Part shown: positions 27,318 through 35,324 of the stretch, one piece after another | Position numbering within the stretch: the stretch's first letter is position 1 | How the letters are laid out: every line of letters starts with the position of its first letter | Assembly: GCA_945865815.1 (NCBI GenBank) | Contig: CAMBFR010000021.1 | Location: forward strand, 1-42,597 | Reading direction: 5' to 3' | Length of the DNA: 42,597 bases | From: Candidatus Sulfopaludibacter sp. SbA3 | GTDB lineage: Bacteria > Acidobacteriota > Terriglobia > 20CM-2-55-15 | The notes under the pieces: model-generated | Databases searched by the model: none | Told to the model about the DNA's origin: nothing | What the model saw: the letters and a program-made list of their open reading frames with translations, nothing else | Translations under genes and position numbers: made by a program

Positions 27318-28787
27318 ATGGTTGCCAAACTCACGAATTTCGTTAATGGTCAGTGGCGGGAAAGCGGCGCCACCGAGTACCTGCCGGTCCGGAATCCTGC
27401 GACGCAGGAAATCCTTGCTGAGGTTCCATTGTCAACCGCCGCCGATGTCGACGCGGCGGTTCAGGCGGCTGCGGCCGCTTTTCCCGCGTGGCGGCGCACC
27501 GTTCCCGAGGAAAGGATCCAATATCTTTTCAAGCTCAAGCAGCTGCTCGAGGAAAGGTCCGAAGACATCGCCCGGATGACGACGATGGAAAACGGGAAGA
27601 CCATCGTGGAAGCCCGCGCCGAATTGCGGCGCGCGATCGAGAACGTGGAAGTCGCCTGCGGCATCCCAACGCTGATGCAGGGGTTCAATCTCGAAGATGT
27701 GGCGCCGGGCATCGATGAAATGATGATCCGCCAGCCGCTGGGCGTTGTCGCCGCGATTACGCCTTTCAACTTTCCAGCCATGGTGCCGCTGTGGTTCTTG
27801 CCTTACGCCATCGCCTGCGGCAACACGTTCGTCCTGAAGCCGTCTGAAAAAGTCCCAATGACGATGCGGCTGATTGTTGATCTGCTGGCTGAAACCGGGC
27901 TGCCTCCGGGCGTCGTTTCGCTGGTGAACGGTTCGAAAGCGGTGGTGGATGCGCTGCTCGATCATCCCGACGTTCGCGCCATCAGCTTTGTCGGCTCGAC
28001 GCCTGTTGCGAAGTACATCTATGCCCGCGGTTCCGCGAACGGCAAGCGCGTACAGTGCCAGGGCGGCGCCAAGAATCATGTGGTCATCATGCCCGACGCG
28101 GATCTGGAAATGACGGCAAGGATTGTTTCCGACGGTGCGTTCGGCTGCGCGGGCCAGCGCTGTCTGGCAGTCTCCGTTGCAGTGACTGTCGATGAAGCGC
28201 ATGGACGATTCTGCGAAGCCGTGACCGATCTCGCGGGTTCAATGAAAGTTGGGTACGGTTTGGAAAACGAGAGTCAGATGGGCCCCGTCATTTCCGTGGA
28301 AAGCAAACGGCGGGTCGAAGACCTGGTGGGCAAGGGAGTCCATGCGGGCGCGAAAATCCTTGTGGATGGACGTAATGCGAGTATTCCCAAATTCGAAAAG
28401 GGTAACTTCATTCGGCCGACGATTATTGAAAGCCCGAAGGACGACGAACTGGGCTCGATGGAAATATTCGGACCGGTGTTGACGGTCCGCCGCGCCGGCA
28501 GTCTGCAGGATGCGATTGCGATTCTGGCAAAGAGCTCCTACGGCAACGCGGCGTCGATTTTCACCAGCAACGGCGCGGCCGCCCGGCAGTTCCGGTACGA
28601 AGCGCCTGTGGGAAACGTGGGAATCAACATTGGGGTAGCAGCGCCCATGGCCTACTTCCCTTTCAGCGGATGGAAGGATAGTTTTCTCGGCGTCCTGCAC
28701 GGCCAGGGATCCGACGCCGTCGAGTTCTACACGGACAAGAAAATCGTGATCGAGCGCTGGCCGAAAGAATGGTCCCGGAAGTTTTAG
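27318..28787 (+). CDS. mmsA: CoA-acylating methylmalonate-semialdehyde dehydrogenase
   Basis: 489 aa from the ATG at 27318; an upstream TTG at 27300 would add six residues. It is an aldehyde dehydrogenase fold with '[29 protein letters not shown]' (cofactor site), '[33 protein letters not shown]' and '[12 protein letters not shown]' carrying catalytic Cys282. The position where most aldehyde dehydrogenases have the general-base Glu is Gln248 ('CQGGAKNH'), the hallmark of the CoA-dependent MmsA/IolA subfamily. It converts methylmalonate or malonate semialdehyde to propionyl- or acetyl-CoA with NAD+ and CoA. It is the last step of the reductive pyrimidine pathway here, or of valine or inositol breakdown elsewhere. 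The context favours the first. Confidence 0.93.
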   Translation: MVAKLTNFVNGQWRESGATEYLPVRNPATQEILAEVPLSTAADVDAAVQAAAAAFPAWRRTVPEERIQYLFKLKQLLEERSEDIARMTTMENGKTIVEARAELRRAIENVEVACGIPTLMQGFNLEDVAPGIDEMMIRQPLGVVAAITPFNFPAMVPLWFLPYAIACGNTFVLKPSEKVPMTMRLIVDLLAETGLPPGVVSLVNGSKAVVDALLDHPDVRAISFVGSTPVAKYIYARGSANGKRVQCQGGAKNHVVIMPDADLEMTARIVSDGAFGCAGQRCLAVSVAVTVDEAHGRFCEAVTDLAGSMKVGYGLENESQMGPVISVESKRRVEDLVGKGVHAGAKILVDGRNASIPKFEKGNFIRPTIIESPKDDELGSMEIFGPVLTVRRAGSLQDAIAILAKSSYGNAASIFTSNGAAARQFRYEAPVGNVGINIGVAAPMAYFPFSGWKDSFLGVLHGQGSDAVEFYTDKKIVIERWPKEWSRKF

Positions 28788-28789
28788 CG

Positions 28790-28814
28790 GCGGACTGAAC
28801 GGATTTAAGTCCGC
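28790..28814. terminator. stem-loop between convergent genes
   Basis: GCGGACT (28790-28796) pairs with AGTCCGC (28808-28814) around an 11-nt loop, immediately after the mmsA stop and 1 bp from the stop of the converging small gene. It could serve both directions. There is no U tract, so efficiency is uncertain. Confidence 0.4.
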
Positions 28815-28815
28815 G

Positions 28816-29076
28816 TCAAGCTTTAGCGGCGGAGGGCTTGACGGAGGGCGGCTTGTCTCGTCCGGAAGCGGCACGCCGGTCCCATATTTCCCTCTGCGCG
28901 CATGCCTCCTCCATAGAGTGAAACTTGTAGACACCGGGCTCAGCAGGCCTCTCGCCGGCAAAGAATGAAGCGGCATCGAGCACCGCTTGAACGGCGCGGT
29001 GGTGACCGGGCGTTCCCGGTGACGTCCAGAAAGCGTCTTCCATATCTTCAACCGAGCGGTATTTCCGAACAGGCAT
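28816..29076 (-). CDS. small protein paired with nucleotidyltransferase-fold gene
   Basis: 86 aa. The start at 29076 (MPVRKYRSVEDMEDAFW) is chosen because GGAGG lies 9 nt upstream, and because 'MPVR-x-x-R-S-V-E-x-M' is a recurrent start in short bacterial proteins of this type; a longer frame upstream would run into the preceding gene. A second copy of the same phrase appears later ('GVYKFHSMEEACAQREIWDRR'), so the protein looks like two related helical segments. It lies 4 bp after the nucleotidyltransferase gene and is co-transcribed with it. The likely role is as a partner subunit. The direction of any toxin-antitoxin relation is unknown. Confidence 0.65.
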   Translation of the reverse strand: MPVRKYRSVEDMEDAFWTSPGTPGHHRAVQAVLDAASFFAGERPAEPGVYKFHSMEEACAQREIWDRRAASGRDKPPSVKPSAAKA

Positions 29077-29080
29077 GGAC

Positions 29081-29548
29081 TTAGTCCTCCAGACCAAAAC
29101 GCTCCCGGAGCGCTTCCGCATCGAACTTATCCTTCCAACGCAGAGTGTCCTTCTTCATCCGATACAGCATGGAAGGTGTTGCGACCCGCATGCGAAGGCC
29201 CTCAAACTCCTTCTCTTCGAATTCCACGCCGTCGTAAGCCCACGCATTGCCAAGACGCGAGACAATGTCGCAACCAAATCCGTCTGGAGCATTGTATCGC
29301 ACAGCCGGATAATCGCCCGCGAGGTCCGAATACGCAATCTCGTCAATGGCCTCGTCATCGGGGTACACCCGCTTGAGCGCCGCTCGGAGGCGCCGGATGT
29401 TGTTTTCCTCGGGCCGGACAAAAATATCAAGATCCTGAGTGGCTCTCACCAGACCATGGGCCATCAGCGCGACGGCGCCAAAAACGATGAATTCCACATG
29501 CTCGTCCACGAGGGCCTGCAAAACTTTCGACAAGCCTTGAATCGTCAT
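29081..29548 (-). CDS. nucleotidyltransferase-fold protein (AbiEii/minimal NTase-like)
   Basis: 155 aa. 'FIVFGAVALMAHGLVRATQDLDIFVRP' holds the NTase signature (G-x-x-A-x-x-x-H-G-x-x-R-x-T-x-D-x-D) with Asp39 and Asp41 as the metal-binding pair; 'FGCDIVSRLG' is the likely third acidic strand. The C-terminal 'MRVATPSMLYRMKKDTLRWKDKFDAEALRERF' helix contains the K-D motif seen in these proteins. It is upstream of the 86-aa partner, the reverse of the gene order in the pair at 10057-10723. The target and true activity are unknown; the module type is often regarded as toxin-antitoxin-like. Confidence 0.75.
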   Translation of the reverse strand: MTIQGLSKVLQALVDEHVEFIVFGAVALMAHGLVRATQDLDIFVRPEENNIRRLRAALKRVYPDDEAIDEIAYSDLAGDYPAVRYNAPDGFGCDIVSRLGNAWAYDGVEFEEKEFEGLRMRVATPSMLYRMKKDTLRWKDKFDAEALRERFGLED

Positions 29549-29655
29549 TTCGACGAGTATAGTCCAGCCGCGCCCGGCTGCGCCTCAGACTTCAATGCAT
29601 GGAAGCGACACACATTGCACCGCAACCCGCACCCGGAGTGTGCCGTCGCTAAGGG

Positions 29656-31638
29656 CTAATTCAACGTCAAGGTCAGCGCGGTGCCGTCGTTCTTCACGAA
29701 CCGGAGGTTTCCGGTCGACGTCTGGTTGGTTGTGCCGCTGAAGATGACAAATTCCGTCGTGAAGCCGCCTCCATTGACAATGTGCGGAAACAGGAACTCG
29801 GCCGTCGATGTCGCACCCTGCTCATTCGTGGGCGGCGTCGTCGTCATCAGGTAACTCGTGTTTTCGTTGTATCGGCTCCGGATTCCCACCACAGAGATGC
29901 CCGGCGTCGTTGTCGTTATCCGCAGCACGCCTCGAAACGGATTCGCCAGCGTGGGAAAGAAGGCGGTCAGAAAATTCACAATCTGGCCGGATGCCGGCAG
30001 GGTCCGCGTCACCGCGGTGGGCAGACCTGTCGTTGTTCCATCCATATTAAACAGTTCCAGCGTCACGTCTCCGGATGTCGTGCCGGTGTTTGCAATCGCA
30101 AATCCGGTTTCAACACTCCCCGCAGTTCCCGATGCGCCCGACAACTCCACATACATGCGGAATGCAAGTCCCTGGGAAACCGGCACTCCCGCTTCCGCAA
30201 GCGTGAACGCGCCGGGCTTGTACGTAAATACAACGAGCGGGACAGGTACAGCCCCTCCACCGGCCGGTACCACCCTTACCGATCCCTGCGCCAGCGCCGT
30301 CCCCGTTCCGGCTGTCGACAACCTCTGCGAACTTCGTCCGGCCACCGAATACGGGTGGCTGATATTCACCTGCCCGCCGATGCTCACATTCGTCGGCGTA
30401 CCCGGCGTGGTTGCTCCTGAGCCCTGGTTGTAAAACTGCACCGTTCCGGTCAGGGGCGAATCGGTTGGATTCACGAGCAGGATATGCGTTGTGAATCCTA
30501 CTCCGTCGGCAAAGTGGGGAATGTACTGGGTACCCGAGCTTGCCGGAAGAGAGGTATCCACAACCGGAAGCGTCGACATCAGGAAATCGCTGCGCTCGTT
30601 GGTGAAGGCCCGCAGTGCGATCACCGAGACCGGCGCCGTCGAGGTGAGAGTCATCGCCCCTTGCACCGGCTTGGGACAGGAAAACGGAGCCCCATCAAGG
30701 AAAGCCGCCCTCTGTTCATTCGCTGCAAGCTGAAAACTCCCGCTCGCGCAGGGAACAACCGTGCCGGCTGTGTTTGTGATCTGGAATGTAATTGTCGTGG
30801 CACTATCGTTGGGGTTTGCCACCGCGATGCCCGTATTCAGTAATGCGTCGGCGCTGACCTCGGCATACAGCCGGCCGGCCGTGATCAATGGAGACGCGGG
30901 AACGCCGGATTCCGAAACCAGAACGTTGTTCTGGCGGTAACCGAAAATCGCGAGTCCCGATGGTGCCGTGCTTCCCGCCACCGGCTGAATCCGCGTGTAG
31001 CCCTGGACTAAACTGCCGACGCCATCGCTTCTCAGCAAAGACCCTCCGCGATTCGAGAGAGTGAACGACCGAATCGAAGGGTCGGCTGCCACGGCCGGAT
31101 CCGCCATCCGCCCGCCCACCAGTGTGTAGATAAAATCGCCGGTGGTGTTAAAGTCGCCGTTGGCGGCATTGGCTGCAAGGTTGAACCGGACTCTGCCTCC
31201 AGTCGTGGCCGCCGGAGCGGTCCAGTTCACGATGAAAGACGATGCGGATGACGCGAAGGAGTGTGACGCGTATTGAATGCTGCTTCTTGTTTGGACTTTA
31301 ACGCCGCTGCCTGCTGCGAGTGTCCCGGCTTGCGTATTGTTGGCGTCGTTTACCGCGGATAGCTGGAATCCATATCTAGACGCGCCGGTGCGTTGGATAG
31401 TCACAGTCAACGGATAGGTCTGCCCTGCGACCCAACCCAGCGCAGGCAAGCCGGTGAACGTGAGAGTGCCACCACCCGCGTTCAGACTGTTGCCTACGTG
31501 GCAACCGCCGGCGTTACAAGCCGCCGCGCCAAAGATTCCGTTGGATTCCGGATCCGGCCCGAGACCATAGCCGAATAGCATGCCCACCCAGAACAAACCC
31601 AACACAAACGTAAACAAGAATGTATGTTTTATCTTCAC
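29656..31638 (-). CDS. secreted choice-of-anchor-V-like protein with tandem C-terminal module
   Basis: 660 aa from a GTG start with GGAGGAGC upstream. A hydrophobic leader (about 6-25) precedes a domain at about 26-172 that resembles the choice-of-anchor V/Reelin-like domain: 'GYGLGPDPESNGIFGAAACNAGGCHVG', then 'YPLTVTIQRTGASRYGFQLSAV', 'IVNWTAPAATTGGRVRFNLAANAANGD'. The Cys41-x4-Cys46-His47 arrangement replaces the CxxCH seen in many relatives. Residues about 189-410 and 411-660 are two tandem copies of the same module found at the C-terminus of the metalloprotease at 10935-14420 ('PSGLAIFGYRQNNV', 'NERSDFLMSTLPVVD', 'FPHIVNGGGFTTEF'). It is probably an extracellular surface protein; the substrate is unknown. 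Confidence 0.75.
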   Translation of the reverse strand: MKIKHTFLFTFVLGLFWVGMLFGYGLGPDPESNGIFGAAACNAGGCHVGNSLNAGGGTLTFTGLPALGWVAGQTYPLTVTIQRTGASRYGFQLSAVNDANNTQAGTLAAGSGVKVQTRSSIQYASHSFASSASSFIVNWTAPAATTGGRVRFNLAANAANGDFNTTGDFIYTLVGGRMADPAVAADPSIRSFTLSNRGGSLLRSDGVGSLVQGYTRIQPVAGSTAPSGLAIFGYRQNNVLVSESGVPASPLITAGRLYAEVSADALLNTGIAVANPNDSATTITFQITNTAGTVVPCASGSFQLAANEQRAAFLDGAPFSCPKPVQGAMTLTSTAPVSVIALRAFTNERSDFLMSTLPVVDTSLPASSGTQYIPHFADGVGFTTHILLVNPTDSPLTGTVQFYNQGSGATTPGTPTNVSIGGQVNISHPYSVAGRSSQRLSTAGTGTALAQGSVRVVPAGGGAVPVPLVVFTYKPGAFTLAEAGVPVSQGLAFRMYVELSGASGTAGSVETGFAIANTGTTSGDVTLELFNMDGTTTGLPTAVTRTLPASGQIVNFLTAFFPTLANPFRGVLRITTTTPGISVVGIRSRYNENTSYLMTTTPPTNEQGATSTAEFLFPHIVNGGGFTTEFVIFSGTTNQTSTGNLRFVKNDGTALTLTLN

Positions 31639-31711
31639 AGTCGCTCCTCCACCCGATCCGGTGCATTAAACAACAAAGACGTTCCGCGGGGAAGCGAGTA
31701 ATTGTGAAAGG

Positions 31712-32578
31712 CTAGATCAACTCCACCATCACCCCGCCTACACCACTTTCGACACGAATCCTAATTTTTGGATTAACAGAATCCGGGCCATCGTGCGTGT
31801 AGGTTTGCCCCTGGCGGGAGAATGACGAAGGCGCGTTGATATTCGAAAGGAAGTTTTCATCTCCCTGGATTTCGATATCCGCGTTGCGAGGCAGGAGCAA
31901 CCGGATCTGGCCGACGCCAACCATGATTGTCGATTCGATCTGAGCATCACCGATCTCGCCCGTGTAATCCAGTTCCGTGCGGCCGACGCCGCCCTCGACC
32001 TCAAGCCGTTGAACTCGGGTGTTTCCCAGACCCCGTATGATCAGTTCGCCGACTCCGCTCTCGACCGTTATGGAAGAAACCGGCTTCGCCAGAGCACTGT
32101 CGAACGCGACTTCGGTGCGCCCGACTCCGCCCTCGAGGCGAAGATTGCGGATTTCCAGGCCGGTCAAGTCCAGATGACCGTCCGCTACGCCGGTGGAAAT
32201 TTCGAGATCGAGCGGAATGTTCTCGTTCAGACGGACTACAAGGTCGTTGTCTCGATTGCCGTTGAGCAGGCCGGAAAGTTTTTCGTCGATGGAGAACCGC
32301 AGCGTTGCTTTTTCGCCTTCAGTAAAGTCGATCTCGGGTTCGTACCGTTCCCTGTCATAGTCGAACTCGACAGAGAACAAGTCGGAAGCCGGCGCCTTCG
32401 TGACTTCCAGCTTTCCAATGTCGTACTCGATATCGACCGACAGCTCCTTCGTGTTCCCCACGGGCCGGGACTCGCGAAGGCTGACCCGATCGGGCTCGGC
32501 GTTCCGGATCTCGTTACAGGCCGTCAGCGTCGTTGAGAAAAGAAGTGCCGCAAGACCGAAACAGAGTTTTTTGTTCAT
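31712..32578 (-). CDS. lipoprotein with repetitive beta 'toast-rack'-like domain
   Basis: 288 aa. The N-terminus 'MNKKLCFGLAALLFSTTLTACNE' is a lipoprotein signal with lipobox LTAC (Cys21). The mature part repeats short beta motifs such as 'VESGVGELIIRG', 'VEGGVGRTELDY' and 'VGVGQIRLLLP', which resembles the stacked-sheet LiaF/toast-rack N-terminal families of envelope proteins. It starts within the stop of the upstream SDR gene (ATGA overlap), so the two are translationally coupled. A role in envelope sensing or polymer binding is plausible; nothing specific can be claimed. Confidence 0.75.
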   Translation of the reverse strand: MNKKLCFGLAALLFSTTLTACNEIRNAEPDRVSLRESRPVGNTKELSVDIEYDIGKLEVTKAPASDLFSVEFDYDRERYEPEIDFTEGEKATLRFSIDEKLSGLLNGNRDNDLVVRLNENIPLDLEISTGVADGHLDLTGLEIRNLRLEGGVGRTEVAFDSALAKPVSSITVESGVGELIIRGLGNTRVQRLEVEGGVGRTELDYTGEIGDAQIESTIMVGVGQIRLLLPRNADIEIQGDENFLSNINAPSSFSRQGQTYTHDGPDSVNPKIRIRVESGVGGVMVELI

Positions 32579-33279
32579 GGTTTCCTGGTCGGGCGTAAGG
32601 TGATTTCGCTGATAAAACTGTTCGGCTCCTGGGTGACGATCATCCGGACGACGTGGGCGACGTCCGCCGGCTGCAGCATCCTTTCCCTGCCTTTTCCGGT
32701 CTTACTTTGCGGTGAAAAGCTCGTATCCGTCGATCCCGGACAGATCACCGCGGCGCGAACACCGTGCTCGCGCACCTCGTCGGCGAGGGATTCGGTAAAA
32801 CCCATTACTCCGTACTTTGTGGCGCTGTAGACCGCGCGGTTGGCCGCGCCGACTTTCCCGGCCATGGAGGCAATGTTGATGATATGCCCCGTTTTGCGCT
32901 CGATCATGGAGGGTAATACGTACTGGCAGGCGAAAAAGATCCCTCTTAAGTTGGTTTCGACTAGTGTTTGAAAATCCTCGTCTTTGAAGTCCGCGACGGA
33001 GCCAAAGATTCCCAAACCGGCTGCGTTGACGAGAATATCCACGGGCCCGACTGTTACTGCCGTCTGTTCGAACAGACGCTCGACTTCGGTTCTGTTTCGA
33101 ACGTCGGTCGGAATGACGCTCGCCGACCCGATCATGCGGGCAGTCTCTTCCAATTCCGATCTGCCGCGCGCAGCCAGAACGAGACGCGCGCCCATTTTCC
33201 CCAGTTCTATCGCGATGCCACGGCCGATACCGCGGCCCGCGCCCGTCACAACCGCAACCTGTTTTTCGATGGACACCAT
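32575..33279 (-). CDS. short-chain dehydrogenase/reductase (classical SDR)
   Basis: 234 aa from the ATG at 33279, chosen because GAGGTG lies 6-7 nt upstream and the protein then begins 'MVSIEKQVAVVTGAGRGIGRGIA'. The TGxxxGIG cofactor loop is 'TGAGRGIG', the NNAG-type strand is 'ILVNAAGLG', the catalytic Ser is in 'IINIASMAGKV' and the YxxxK motif is 'YSATKYG' with the usual spacing. This is an NAD(P)-dependent oxidoreductase, closest in feel to FabG/3-oxoacyl or sugar-alcohol SDRs; the substrate cannot be told. It overlaps the lipoprotein gene by 4 nt downstream. Confidence 0.9.
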   Translation of the reverse strand: MVSIEKQVAVVTGAGRGIGRGIAIELGKMGARLVLAARGRSELEETARMIGSASVIPTDVRNRTEVERLFEQTAVTVGPVDILVNAAGLGIFGSVADFKDEDFQTLVETNLRGIFFACQYVLPSMIERKTGHIINIASMAGKVGAANRAVYSATKYGVMGFTESLADEVREHGVRAAVICPGSTDTSFSPQSKTGKGRERMLQPADVAHVVRMIVTQEPNSFISEITLRPTRKP

Positions 33280-33330
33280 GTGAATCACCTCGAATGTTGA
33301 ACAGTACCTGTTGGCCTGATGCAAAAGACT

Positions 33331-33512
33331 CCCCTCCTGGATTAGGAGGGGTGCCGGTCGCGCGTTTTTCAGCGAACGGCGGGGTGGTGTAAATGACGCG
33401 AAGCCACCTTATGGACATTCGCGAAGCGCACCGATTCAAAGGTGGCTTCGCGCCGTTCCGTACCACCCCGTCTGCGCCTTCGGCGCAGCCACCCCTCCTA
33501 AGACAGGAGGGG
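33331..33512. mobile_element. MITE-like element built of nested inverted repeats
   Basis: The ends (33331-33353 and 33490-33512) are 23-bp inverted repeats differing at three positions; each is itself palindromic (CCCCTCCT...AGGAGGGG). Inside are the perfect 14-bp inverted pair CGCGAAGCCACCTT (33397-33410) / AAGGTGGCTTCGCG (33439-33452), the pair CGGGGTGGT (33380-33388) / ACCACCCCG (33462-33470), and a hairpin CTGCGCC-TTC-GGCGCAG (33472-33488). There is no coding capacity. It sits between the ABC exporter operon and the SDR gene. Non-autonomous transposable element is the favoured reading; a structured RNA is possible. Confidence 0.65.
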
Positions 33513-33533
33513 AATTCGGAGTCACGTTTGACG

Positions 33534-35324
33534 CTAATCCCCCGGAACACCAACTTCCTGATCCTTGTATTGAAGCTGATACAACTTGTAATACAAGCCC
33601 CGTTCGGCCAGAAGTTGCTGATGCGTTCCGCTCTCGCGGACGCGGCCCTTATGCATGACGATGATCTTGTCGCATTTCTGGATGGTCGAAAGCCGGTGCG
33701 CGATGATGATCGATGTCCGGCCGGCCATCAGCCGCTCGATGGCGGCGCGAATCTGGATCTCCGTCTCGGTATCAACACTCGATGTGGCTTCATCAAGGAT
33801 CAGAATCTGTGGATCATGCGCGAACGCCCTCGCAAAAGCCAGTAACTGGCGCTGCCCGGCGGATAGCGAGGAACCGCGCTCATTCACGGGATGATCGAGC
33901 CCCAGCGGCAACGTCTTCAGGAACGGCGCCAGATTCACGTCTTCGGCGGCGGCGGCGACGCGTTCGCGCGAAATCGGCGAGCCGAGCCGGATGTTGGACT
34001 CCATTGTCCCGGAAAAGAGAAACACATCCTGGAGAACAACCCCGAACGAGCTTCTGAGATACGCAATGTCGAGTGACGCGATGTCCCGGCCGTCCAGGAG
34101 GATCTGACCTTTCTGTATGTCGTAAAACCGCGTGAGCAGGCTGGCGGTGGTTGTCTTCCCCGCTCCGGTATGTCCCACAATCGCAATGGACTCTCCGGGA
34201 CTGACGTGGAATGACACGTCTCTCAGAACCCACTCGTCCTTGCCGGATGGGTTATAGGCAAACCAGACATTCCGGAACTCGATGTCGCCCGTGGCCCTCT
34301 CCGCCGGCCTGATCGCCTTCGGATCGTTCACGATCGCCGGCGGCGTATCGAGCAGTTTGAACAGCCGTTCCGAGCTGGCCATCGCCGACTGCAGGATGTT
34401 GTACTTTTCACTCATGTCCGCGATCGGCATGAAGAATCGCTGGGAGTACTGGATAAACGCGACGAGCGCTCCCAGTGTGGCCGTGCCTGCAAGGACCTTG
34501 CCTCCTCCATACCAGATGACCAGCGCGATAGCCATGGCTCCAAGCAGTTCAATGGCGGGATAAAACCAGGCGTAAGCGACGATCGCGTCCAGGTTCGCGC
34601 GAAAATGCGTGTCATTGATTGATTCGAACTTCCTCTGGCTTTTGCGCTCGCGATTGTAAAGCTGCACCACAGACATGCCCGTGATGTGCTCCTGCAGGAA
34701 CGCATTGATCCTGGCAATCGCGGTCCGGACACGGCGATAGGAGTCCCGCGCCTTGTAACGGAACACCGCGGTGGTGAGGCCAATCAGCGGAACCACAGAC
34801 AGGGTCACCAGGCCAAGATCCCAGTCCAGCAGCAGAATTGCGATCGTGATTCCGAGCAACGTGAAAATATCGCCAAAGATCGAGACGATCCCCGCGGAAA
34901 ACAGTTCATTCAAGACATCGACGTCGGTGATAACGCGCGTGATCAGGCGGCCCACAGGATTCCTATCGTAAAACGACGGCGACAGACTCTGCAGGTGCCC
35001 GAACACCTGCATCCGCATGTCGAACAGAATTCCCTGTCCGGTGTTCTGGAGCGTGAGTGTCTGAACGGTCTCCGCCAGGAACTTGACCACCAGCAAACCG
35101 GCAAACGCAGCCGCAATGAGAGCGAGTCCAGCCATGTTGCCGACGGCGATGTAGTCATCGATAGCCATCTTGGTCAGCAGGGGAAACAAGGTTTCCAGCA
35201 CCGACTGGAAAAGAATCAGCACGAATGCGAGCGCGACGAACTTCTTGTATGGCCGGAGGTAGGTGATCAGCCGGCGCATCAGCCGCGAGTCGTAGGCTTT
35301 TCCGAGAATCTCTTCCTCTTGCAT
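33534..35324 (-). CDS. ABC exporter half-transporter with canonical catalytic site (subunit 2)
   Basis: 596 aa: an N-terminal six-helix type-I exporter domain (about 25-320) and a C-terminal nucleotide-binding domain (about 345-590). Walker A is GHTGAGKTT (384-392), the signature is LSAGQ (487-491), Walker B is 'ILILDEATSS' with Asp511 and catalytic Glu512, and the H-loop is 'IIAHRLST'. It starts 1 bp inside the stop of the other half-transporter, and its complete Glu contrasts with the Asp in that partner, which is the pattern of heterodimeric exporters (BmrCD, TM287/288 type). Likely substrates are lipids, drugs or peptides, not assignable. Confidence 0.93.
   Translation of the reverse strand: MQEEEILGKAYDSRLMRRLITYLRPYKKFVALAFVLILFQSVLETLFPLLTKMAIDDYIAVGNMAGLALIAAAFAGLLVVKFLAETVQTLTLQNTGQGILFDMRMQVFGHLQSLSPSFYDRNPVGRLITRVITDVDVLNELFSAGIVSIFGDIFTLLGITIAILLLDWDLGLVTLSVVPLIGLTTAVFRYKARDSYRRVRTAIARINAFLQEHITGMSVVQLYNRERKSQRKFESINDTHFRANLDAIVAYAWFYPAIELLGAMAIALVIWYGGGKVLAGTATLGALVAFIQYSQRFFMPIADMSEKYNILQSAMASSERLFKLLDTPPAIVNDPKAIRPAERATGDIEFRNVWFAYNPSGKDEWVLRDVSFHVSPGESIAIVGHTGAGKTTTASLLTRFYDIQKGQILLDGRDIASLDIAYLRSSFGVVLQDVFLFSGTMESNIRLGSPISRERVAAAAEDVNLAPFLKTLPLGLDHPVNERGSSLSAGQRQLLAFARAFAHDPQILILDEATSSVDTETEIQIRAAIERLMAGRTSIIIAHRLSTIQKCDKIIVMHKGRVRESGTHQQLLAERGLYYKLYQLQYKDQEVGVPGD

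Noticed and set aside
25786-27579. 597-codon open frame on the plus strand over hydA
   Set aside because: It is antisense to a clearly conserved dihydropyrimidinase, and its translation lacks any domain and is rich in His/Arg/Asp as expected from a shadow frame. The same reasoning removes long frames over 18733-20352, 5247-6941 and 39902-41017.
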